This document shows, in pieces, positions 55,701 through 64,000 of a DNA stretch of 64,000 nucleotides. The stretch is taken from NCBI GenBank assembly GCA_963969365.1, contig OZ017746.1:434001-498000 (forward strand), in the 5' to 3' direction. This stretch comes from Asterochloris sp. CNOR1 (Eukaryota; Chlorophyta; Trebouxiophyceae; Trebouxiales; Trebouxiaceae). Below the pieces are notes generated by a model that was not told the DNA's origin, searched no databases, and worked only from the letters and a program-made list of their open reading frames with translations. Position numbers and translations under genes: made by a program. The first letter of the stretch is position 1, and every line of letters begins with the position of its first letter.

Positions 55701-58700
55701 TGCGTGGGTATAGTGTCGCCAGCCTGCATGGGCAGTCGTGCAACAGGTGGACCATCAGTCAGGCTGTAAAGAGTAGATAATGAAGGCTGGATGGCGGCAA
55801 CAAGTTGCGTGGGTGAAAAGAAGTGAAACTGCATGAGGTCACAGGCAGAGAGGTTGGCAAAAGCTGGCCAGGTCACCCATATGATAGGCATTGCAGCAGG
55901 GCAGGCAGCTACAAGTGTCCAAGCTGACATCAAGGGTCATGCAGCTGAGTTATGCAGCGCCAAAGGGACAGCATATGCTCCACATTTGACGCTTACCTGT
56001 ATCTGGCGAATAGAGTGCTGCCCACACATGTCTGTGGGCCAGTGCATACCAACTTGCTGCCTGGATCATGTTCTTTAAGGTGACCCACCAGCATTGTACC
56101 TGACAGTGCAGAGTCTCACCTTTGGCGGTCAAAAACCGGCACATGCTGTGCGGGGTCAACCACCCCAAACGCCCCTGCCAGCTGCTTCTGCCGCTTCAAG
56201 CGGTTGCACTCGCCATCACAGGCCAGTGGCGCCGCCTGCTGCCCCTCCACGACGGCCACGTGGCTGACGCGGCGCCCACAATGGCACTTGATCCGCTGGG
56301 TCACCAGAGGTGGGGGTCTGCAGAGCATGCAGGGCTGGCGACCTCTTGAACACATCTTGTGCCTTGGGTACGTCATCAAGTGACTCGTGGGTTCTCAAGA
56401 CAGGCAATAGGGGGCTGTTATGAGACATGCTTAATCCTCTGAAGGACCAGAGGTGGAGTCTCCCAATGCAGCAAGCACGTCTTTGGCATGGGCAATCTGT
56501 ACAGCTTACCGCGCCCAGTCCCACTGAGCAACAGCAGTTGAAAGCAGGTTGTTGCCCATGGAGGGAGGTAGAGCAACTTGCAGGCCAGAGGTCTCCAGAG
56601 AGCGGCAACACACATATCACTGACCTGCGCGAGGGGGGTTGCGCAGCACTGGGAGGCGGTATGGCAGCCACTCCCAGGTCAGGGAAGGCCTCCTCTGTCT
56701 GACCGCTGCCACCTGCCGGTGGTGCTCGTTGGGTCCCACTGACGGCTGCAGGCCCCACCTCTGGGAATTCGTTGTCATCAATCATCACCATGCCACCTGC
56801 CCAGGACAGCAGGAAGACGGCTCAGATGGAGAGCGCAGCAGACAAGACGCTCAACTGTGCCCCCTCAACGGCAGCCGACAATGTGCTGGGACATGACGCA
56901 CTTGCAGCAATTCTCGCTGCACTTTTTGAGCACCTCTTGGAATAATGTTGGGGCTGGGCTACCTTGCAATTTTGTCGTACACAGGATGCTACTATGTTCC
57001 AGATCAGGTAGGCACTGCACTCTTCCTCACCTTCCCCTTGCTGCCGGGAGCTGCTACGATTGCCTGCTGCTGCAGCTGAGCCTGGTCCCTGGGGTGGACT
57101 AGCTGATGCTGGCTCGGTCTCTGCAGCACCTACAGAAGGGCACAATCCAGCTTGAGTTGCTCGTCGACTCTGCAAGCTTTGTGACATGATGCAAACCTTA
57201 TGCCTTGCTTACACGTCCAGCTCATGTGGTTGACTATTTGGCACATGCGCTCTGCCGCAAGCAGCACGTCCTCAGCAGCGTCAAACAGGTCTTTGCAGGC
57301 ATCACCCTCAGTGCTGACATAGAGATGCACTGTGTGGTGGCAAGACCCTACCTGCTGCGGCAGCAGCTGGTGGACCTCCACCACGGCGTGCAGACTCAGG
57401 ACGTGACCCAGGGCGCGACCCAGGACGCAACCCAGAAGAGCCTGCCTGGTCCCCGTGCCTCCCATGTGGCCGGCGTGGCCTGCAGCACAGGGAAGGTGTG
57501 AGGGAAGAGTTGACAAGCAGGCCCTTGCCCACTTCTGCTGTTGCTCAGGGGAAAGGCCTCAGAACAGGAGACACTCCGCGACCGCACCACCAGACGTACC
57601 TCTGCTGATCAGGGTCCCTGCCAAGAGCACAAGACAGCAGGCTATCAGCGCCCTGCCTACCTCTGCTGCTGCTCAGGGGAGGCCACAAAGAGCTCGCTGA
57701 GAGGAACCACCCGCGCTCGTGACTGGTCCCACCGCGGCATGCCGCTGCTGTGCACCACGCGCTGATGCTGCTGCAGCTCATCCAGGGACTCGAAGGCCAC
57801 GTAGCTCTCCAAGCAGTTGCCCACCTCGCACAGGTGGTGGGCATACCTGCACCATGTGAAGCGCATGTTTCATGCACTCGGTCAAGACCACCTCCAAGCA
57901 GCTGCCCGTCTTGCCCAGTGATGAGCTTACCTGCAAAGCATATCCAGCTTCTCACGGACAACACTGGAAAAGCAAGACCATCCCGGAGGCCAGCTTATGG
58001 AGGAAGTGATGTCATGCTGTGGTGGGATCAGAAGTCAGGTGGCCGCAGCACTTAGCTGCTGGTGTGCCTTTGTGTTTCATGGTCTGGGTCAGGCTGAAGC
58101 CAGTACTGCTCAGCACCCTGCAAAGCAGTCTTTGAGGCCCCTGCACCATGCACTGCCTGTGACGCGCGGTAGGAGGGTTTCCAGCGAGTCAAAATGGCTG
58201 TGCCACCCCTAGCAACATTGCCCTGAACAGCAGACTGCCCCATTCACCTGAGGTGCTGCAGGAAGGCTTCAGGCTCATTGAAGTGGTTATAGTTGTCGCT
58301 GCGCTCGCAGACATGGCAGGTGAAGTGGGAGACACGCATGTGGTTATACAGCTCCTCTTGTGTGAAGTAGAGCTCCTTGCAGAAGCGGCACAAGGGGTGG
58401 CGCTCCTCAATGTGTTCCAGCAGCTCCGCATGGGCCATGGGTTGCAGCTCCAGGATCCAATATCGGTTGGCCTGCAGCAGCAGCAGTGTTGCACAGCGCT
58501 ATTTGGAGCACAGGGGTAGGTGTGTGGCTGCGCACAGTTACCTAGAACAGGTTCCTGCAGGTGACAAGACAGCCGCACGGCAAACCCAGCGCAACAATGC
58601 AGGGCATGACGGCATGCAGCGGCAAAGTTGGAGTCTTGGGGTGGGTGTATGAAGGAGAGGAAGGTACAGACAGCTTTGCCGTGAAATGCGCTGTGGAGCA

Positions 58701-61700
58701 GCAGAGACTGCATCAGGAGCCGTGAGATGGAAGGGGCACAGCTGTGTCCAAAAGAGGCCCTGACAAGGTGGGCTGCCTGGTACATCAGAGGCAGCCCACC
58801 TCGAGGCACACATGGCAAAGCCGCTGCGAATGCTCGCGCTGCATGTGCCGCTGCAAGCTCTTCAGGGAGGGGAATGGGTTTGTCCCAACAGGGTCGCAGT
58901 GGTAGCAGGCTCGCGCAGTCATCCTCTCCAGCTGGGCATGCAATGGCCTGCAGGCAGCAGTCACATCAACACCCCAGTGACACAGGTGCACCAGGCACAG
59001 GGCACAGGATGCCAGCCTGCTGGCTGTGCATGGGCTCAGCTGGCCTCTAGGGCTGCAGGATGACATAGCACTATGCAGCAGGCACATGCCAGCGATCATA
59101 CCTCTGGCCAGCCAGAGTTGCACAGCACAGTTTTGCACCAGTCACCTTGCACATCAGCTGGGGCAGCAGGGACTTCAGCAAGTGTAGCCTTGACCCTTTG
59201 CCAAGCCAGAAACGCCCCACACAAGCACAGCAGTCTGACAAGATGGCATCCTCACCAGGCTTGGGGCGACCTGCTGTCGTCCACAAACACGCTCAGCGAC
59301 CACTGGTAGTTGATGATCAGCTTGTGCAGACCTGGCAGGCGCGACTTGTAGTTTGACCAGTCTGGCACTGAAGGGCGCCAGACTGCCAGCACAACCTGAG
59401 GCAAGGCGTTCCCTGGCAGTGAGGTTTGCTGCTTGAGCTCAGCAATGGCATTGTGCTGTACAGAGCTCTGCAAGCCCAGGTTGTGCAGATTCCAAGAGGG
59501 TCTTAGGTCAAGCGCACATTGTCAGGGGCCGGCACAGCGTGGCCCATTGCACCAGCGTCAACTGCATCACCTGATGCTGCTCTGCTTTGCACAGGGGACA
59601 CTTCTTGTCGGAGTAGCACTCCCTTTGCTTCAGGCAGCACTCTGCACACACTGCCTTGTGGTTGCAGCTGCCCACTGCAACATCCTGCAGTGGGAGAAGA
59701 ACTTTGGTGAGGCTTCAAGCCAGCACTTGTCAAGCTGACACATTTAGGAGCACAGATGTGTTCTGGCTGCATGAGGGTCATGACAACAGCAGTTTCAGCT
59801 TTCAGCTGCTTGACAGTGAGCAGTGGTGCTCATGCAGTCTGTGTGCTTGCTCCTGCAACATTAGTCAACAAAAAGCAGCATGATGAGTGTGAAGGCAACT
59901 CACCTGCATTTCCTCGGAACAGACTACACAGGACGGTACGTCCACGCCCTGCCCTTCCATCTCGTCACGCAGCTTCTGAACAGAGACCACTGCTTCGCGC
60001 ATGGCAGCAAGTTTCTCTGCAGGGATGCGTGTCATGCTGGGCCGCTCCATCCGAGGCCGTAGAATCCTGCACGCCACCTCTTACGCTCCAATGACATGCC
60101 AGTGCTTAGCATACACGCACCGGACCACACTGGCTGCACATCAGCTCACACTGAGGCCAATGAACCCCTGTGAGCTGGCACTACTGTCACGCCATGACAG
60201 AACATCACCACATGGCGCCCCCACTGCTGAGCATGGTTTTTGCTGTGCCTGCTGGCCTTGAAGGACCTTCATGAACACCGCTGCTGCACGTCAGCCAAAA
60301 TGTCACTATGTGCTTTCTAACAGACCCACCTTAGAACCTCGTCAGTGTCAACAATTTCTGGCCCCTCTAATAGACTGGGCTGTTGTGGCGTCCCTCCGCT
60401 CGAGCTGGCATCACAGGGGCGCAGCTGCTCCATGGCCCTCCTGTTACTGCCAGAGCGCAGAGGCTGCAGCAGAGAGAGCCTTTCTGAGAGGGGTGACCTT
60501 GGCAAGCTTGGGTTGTGCTGCCTGCTGACAGCAAATTCAAGCATCTTTGACTGTGCATAGCTCTGTGAGAGCAAAGTGGGCACCAACGAGCATGATCACT
60601 CGACAGGATGTCTTGATCAATTTCAGGAGGACTTGCCGTCGAGGCATAGCAAGTGTCTGCGGAGTAAATTCAAGCAGCGAGAGCGCGCAGCCCAGCACTG
60701 CATGCCAGCCTCGCACCTGCCTAGGTCCCTCTGTGTGTGGCAGGGAGCGCTCCGTGTCCCAGGAGTCCCATGGGCGGCTCCTGCCACGTCTCCCAGTGCC
60801 GCCAGAGCCCCTTCCCTGCCTGCCAGCCCCAGCAGGCTGCACAGGCTCTGCACCCAAAGGGCTCTGGCCCCTGCCACGGCCACGGCCACCTCTGCGCAAG
60901 TCAGCTGCCTGCTCAGCCCCGCGCCTGCCGGCAGCACCAGTATCTCTGACATGCGGGTTCCCCTGGGGCGGCCGGCGGCTGCCTCTGCTTGCGTCAGCTG
61001 CCTGTTCGTCCCCATGCCTGGCGCCAGAGCCAGCCCTGCCAACATGCCGGCTGCCCTCGGCCTGCATGTTCTGCGACTGAGGAGTGAGCTGTCTGCCCCG
61101 GCCCTGCCCGGCCGCCCTCTGCGACTGCTCCATGGGGGGGGCTCCCTGGCGAGCACGTGGCTGGTACCTGCCCCTTGACGGGCCGGGCTCACTGCCGTCA
61201 GGTCTGCTGGCCCCACCCCAGTCAGCAGCAGCAGCTGCAGGCTGCTGCGTGCTGCCGCGCGTGCCGCTGTGGCCTGATGTGCCCTCAAACTGGTCTGAAG
61301 GTGGGAACAAATTCCGGCCATGGCTGTCCCCCATGCCTGAATTGTCCCGGCGAGCCCCTGCTTGCGCTAGCTGCTCCCCTGAGGGTGCTGCCTGGCGTGC
61401 ATGCGCAGGCCGTCTGTCTCTGGGAGGTGCTGGCTCAGCCTCAGCATTCCACTCACTGCTGAAGTCTTGCCAGTCATTGTCAGCAGCACCAGGTCGCATC
61501 CTGTCCTCATGCACACCATGGGAGGTGGCCGGGCCTGGCCTCCTGTGATCGGGTCTGCCATAGGTGCTGGCAGGACCTGGTCTGCTGCCGCCAGCAACAC
61601 TGGCTGGCCCAGGGGGGGAGCCAGCAGGAATGCCAGTCCCACCGTCACCCCTCCCTCTGCGGCGCCCTGGCTGCCCCCCCTGTTGGATTCTGTCGCTAGC

Positions 61701-61870
61701 AGGCAGTGCCAGCCCAGGAGTGCCAACTAGGTACTCAGCAGCCTCATCCTGAGCAGGAGACTGACTGTCCTCTGGCCTGGTCTCAGAGCGGCCCTGCGCC
61801 CGCTCAGCTGCCTGCTGCCGGCCCTGTCCACGCCGCCCCTTGGATCTCCTTGGACGCTGCTCTCCCTGCC
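52705..61870 (-). CDS. ZNF598/HEL2-type RING–C2H2 E3 ligase fused to an NFX1/FAP1-type C-terminus (R3H, RRM-like)
   Basis: Order on the minus strand: an RG-rich exon (61870–60718; e.g. RGGRGRGRGQSP). A RING split as SCVVCSEEMQ (about 59908) and GSCNHKAVCAECCLKQRECY, KKCPLCKAEQ (59580–59690). HEL2-type fingers: CYHCDPVGTNPFPSLKSLQR/HMQREH (58.9 kb), LCRFCKELYFTQEELYNHMR/VSHFTCHVCERSDNYNHF (58.3 kb), CEVGNCLESYVAFESLDELQ (57.8 kb). EFPEVG and EAFPDLG motifs (56.7 kb). Then IKCHCGRRVS and CDGECNRLKRQKQLAGAFGV (56.2 kb), the cysteine tail before the R3H of NFX1/FAP1, an R3H domain (LEAMPHKDRTLVHQLASIYN, 55.6 kb), an RRM-like segment (WFLKQWEGQYRMEWVHGAPE, 54.5 kb) and an acidic tail. The EAFPDLG-to-CHCGRR junction is phase-matched. 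HEL2/ZNF598 ubiquitinates stalled ribosomes; R3H and RRM bind nucleic acid. The first exon upstream of 61870 is unresolved. Two separate genes remain possible. Confidence 0.78.
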
Positions 61871-62223
61871 CTGCAGCATCAGCAAAAGCAAGTGCTGAGA
61901 GTCACTGATTTGCATGCCTCACTGAAATTTCATGCGACTCAGGTGCCTCTCATGGCTGGCGCTGAGTGGGGGCATCTACCTTAGGGAGCCCTCACACAAG
62001 TGCTTCCTGGCCACGCTGTTGCATGCTGAAGCTGAGCACGGACAGCTGCCTGGGCAACATATCATGTGATCAAGCCTTCGACAATGTCAAGCTTACCAGT
62101 GTCTCCCTGGTCCCGTTGTGTTTGCTGATCCATGCGGAGGCGCCTGAAGGTGCAGGCCCACCAGACGAGAAGAAAAGGAGAAGGACTTTTTCATTTGCAG
62201 GACTTCTTCTGCAGAGTGCACTC

Positions 62224-62954
62224 ATGTCTGCAATCGGCACTGACCCGTCACAGTGTAGATGTCTACTCAATGCCAGCACCACACGAGGTCGCAGATCACC
62301 CCCTGTGAAGTGCCATCAGGCACAGCATGAGCCAGGGATGTCCAGGCGTGGCCTGCTGGCATCTGGCCTGCTGGTTGCTGTGACATTGCCCTCCAAAGCC
62401 CAGGCAGCAGGTTTAGAGCTTCCGCAGCTGCCCAAGCTGCAGCCCCCTGACCCCACCAAGACCGGGGGCGCAGCCAACAGGAAGAAGCTTGCTGATGCTG
62501 AGGATACATTTCAAAACTCAGATCTGCTCAAGCGCATGAAGGTGAGGCGGGCACTCATGCATGCATGGCACCAGAGCCTGTGTGCAGCACAAATCATGCT
62601 GTGTGCAGGAGCGCACACAGGCAAACTCAAGACAGAATCGTGTTGAGCTCCAGGTTTGGGCCTGTCAGCTGTAGCAGCCTGCGCTTGCACACTGCTGTGA
62701 TGCCAGTCATTTGCCACATGCAGAACAAGTATTGCTACCGCCAAGCAGAGATGGGCGTGGGGGACTGTGGTGGCCTCAGAGTGAGCAGCATCACCGTGTG
62801 CAGCTTCAGGTATTTTTATTGAAGTCTGCAGATTTGGTTGTTCTGTACTCTGCAGTTGATTCCAGGCATGACCAAGTCAGGGAAGCAAAAGACGCCAGAA
62901 TGGCTGAAAAAGGTGTTGGGCCAAGAGGAGGGCAAGGAGGATGCAGCAAGATGA
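62224..62954 (+). CDS. thylakoid-lumen protein with twin-arginine signal
   Basis: Four phase-0 exons: 62224–62541, 62621–62653, 62724–62780 and 62856–62954, giving 168 aa. The start MSAIGTDPSQCRCLLNASTT is a chloroplast transit-type sequence rich in S, R and C. A twin-arginine lumen signal follows: MSRRGLLASGLLVAVTLPSK then AQAAG, with a typical cleavage site. The mature protein has a Pro-rich start (LPQLPKLQPPDP), a charged helix, then a small conserved-looking block NKYCYRQAEMGVGDCGGLRL, IPGMTKSGKQKTPEWLKK. Two cysteines there could form a disulphide. I recognise the plant/algal targeting but not the family. It faces PPME1 tail to tail. Confidence 0.82.
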
Positions 62955-63063
62955 GGCAAGGCAGCATATGGTCTAGAATCAGCAGTGACGCAGCGCACAG
63001 ATCAACTATGGATGCAACTTTGGCAGATTCAGTGTGTGGCCCTGACCAGGGAGATGGCTACAA

Positions 63064-64000
63064 TTATGTGACAGCGATTGGGATCTTGGTCTGACCAACT
63101 CTAAATCTCTGAATGAAATGAAGCAGCACATCTGCTGTCTTGTCTGCCTCGTCTTCATGCACGGCATGCCCAGCCTGCACATAGATGCAGACATGCCCTC
63201 AGTCTCATATATTCCAAGGCCTCTGCGGCAGTGCTCCAAGCACGGCATGTACCTGTGGAAGCAGGCTCATCTGGAACTTGCCCTGCATCTGCCCGATGGT
63301 CAGGGGCTTGTCCAGCCGGTCGGTGCCAGCCAAGATGAGAATTTTGGGAGCTGTCACCGATAAGTACATATCAGACAAGCCAGAGTACCAGCCTGTCCAA
63401 TACTGCTCACTTTGCCGCAGGTTGGTCCGCCACACCACAGGTGCTGAATAATGTAACAAGACCGGTGTCAAAAATCGATAGGGAGCAGCTTGGCAGCGTT
63501 TGAAGGTTTGACATACCATACAGCCCAGGAACTGCTGTCACCTTCATCTGACGAATTTTCAAACATGACACAGTCTGGCAGGGAAACACGTGCCGCCTCG
63601 CCACTTTTTGACATTCCTGCAGTAAGTGCACTGCTTGCCCGTCAGGCTGAGCTGAGGCCAGAAGCACGGTGTGAAGCTGCTGTCTGCATCAGCCGCTTAG
63701 CTCACCTGATCTCAATGCCCACTGCAGCATATGGTCCACACTCGCGAATTTGCCTGGCCGCTGATTCAAAACACTCGTCATGTGTGGCAGCGATGCCAAT
63801 GCTGTGCCCTCCACAACATCAATCACAACAAGCCCCTCCAGCGAAGAGATCCCCTGCAAGAGCAAAGCACAGTCCCTTGGTCGCCTTGCCAAAAGGGTTC
63901 CTCTTGCCAGCTCAATAAGCAGTGCATGGCTACACAGTCCTGGCAGAGTCAAGGGGCTACTCAGCATCAGGCACACCTTGCTGGCAGCTGCCCGCACCGC
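63064..64000 (-). CDS. PPME1: protein phosphatase methylesterase 1, cut by the window edge
   Basis: C-terminal half of PPME1 on the minus strand; the N-terminus lies beyond position 64000. Visible exons give GLVVIDVVEGTALASLPHMT, then SVLNQRPGKFASVDHMLQWA (about 63845–63700), which matches the human VVEGTAMDAL…FLRGRPKTFKS block. Next, VVWRTNLRQSEQYWTGWYSG, LSDMYLSVTAPKILILAGTD, RLDKPLTIGQMQGKFQMSLL (63440–63270), and a last exon AGHAVHEDEADKTADVLLHF, IQRFRVGQTKIPIAVT, with TAA at 63064–63066. The His of GHAVHED is the catalytic histidine region and the Asp in LAGTDRLD is in the acid position. PPME1 demethylates the C-terminal leucine of PP2A catalytic subunit. The serine nucleophile would be in the missing part. 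Confidence 0.93.

Noticed and set aside
60547-61548. Long plus-strand open frames opposite the RG-rich exon
   Set aside because: They are shadows of the minus-strand exon: GC-rich codons of the RG tract keep the other strand open. They have no splice logic or homology.
1-64000. CRISPR arrays, prophage, operons or bacterial defence systems
   Set aside because: The window is eukaryotic and intron-rich; no array of regularly spaced repeats or prokaryotic gene cluster is present.

Overview
The window is nuclear DNA of a eukaryote, most likely a green alga (Chlorophyta; a trebouxiophyte-like alga is my guess). Every long gene is cut by many short introns with GT–AG (some GC–AG) ends and acceptors that are nearly always ctgcag. 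Proteins resemble plant or algal relatives: an ABCG24/28-type transporter with a Cys-rich ectodomain, a plant-type SNF8, an Agenet protein and a twin-arginine thylakoid-lumen protein. Genes lie close together on both strands. Splice sites were read by eye and checked by reading-frame phase where stated; 5' ends are the weakest part.

Layout. 0–7.2 kb, minus strand: STE24 CAAX protease, a SWIM–RING putative E3 ligase, then a LINE 3' fragment. 7.5–15.7 kb, plus: two tandem paralogues of a coiled-coil gene (short A, full-length B) separated by two orphan ORFs and a decayed copy of the SWIM–RING exons. 15.9–21.0 kb: IMP4 (-), EAF6 (+), SNF8/VPS22 (-). 21.1–21.2 kb: a tRNA-Ala(CGC) with an apparent 18-nt insertion between positions 8 and 9. 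21.3–24.0 kb: a coiled-coil ORF, unassigned exons and a 22-bp-stem hairpin. 24.2–26.3 kb: an Agenet-domain gene (+). 27.4–35.1 kb: a Myb-like gene (+) with four repeats produced by tandem duplication of exon–intron units. 35.3–37.2 kb: an orphan Sec1-type exon and an EEF1AKMT1/EFM5-like methyltransferase (+). 37.4–38.5 kb: an unrecognised gene. 38.6–48.7 kb: the ABCG transporter (+). 48.9–51.8 kb: a coiled-coil gene (+), a secretory cyclophilin-like protein (-), and a small acidic gene (+). 52.7–61.9 kb: a large minus-strand gene. 62.2–63.0 kb: the lumenal protein (+). 63.06 kb to the edge: protein phosphatase methylesterase 1 (-), cut by the window end.

Most genes are unlinked housekeeping functions: prenyl-protein processing, ribosome biogenesis, ESCRT-II sorting, chromatin acetylation, translation-factor methylation, PP2A demethylation and lipid-type export. 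No operon-like system is visible. The most unusual object is the 52.7–61.9 kb gene, which appears to join a ZNF598/HEL2-type ribosome-quality-control E3 front half to the C-terminal half of an NFX1/FAP1-type protein (Cys tail, R3H, RRM-like) through a phase-matched splice junction. A second theme is local duplication: whole tandem genes, tandem Myb exon units, and decayed exon copies inside introns of several genes.
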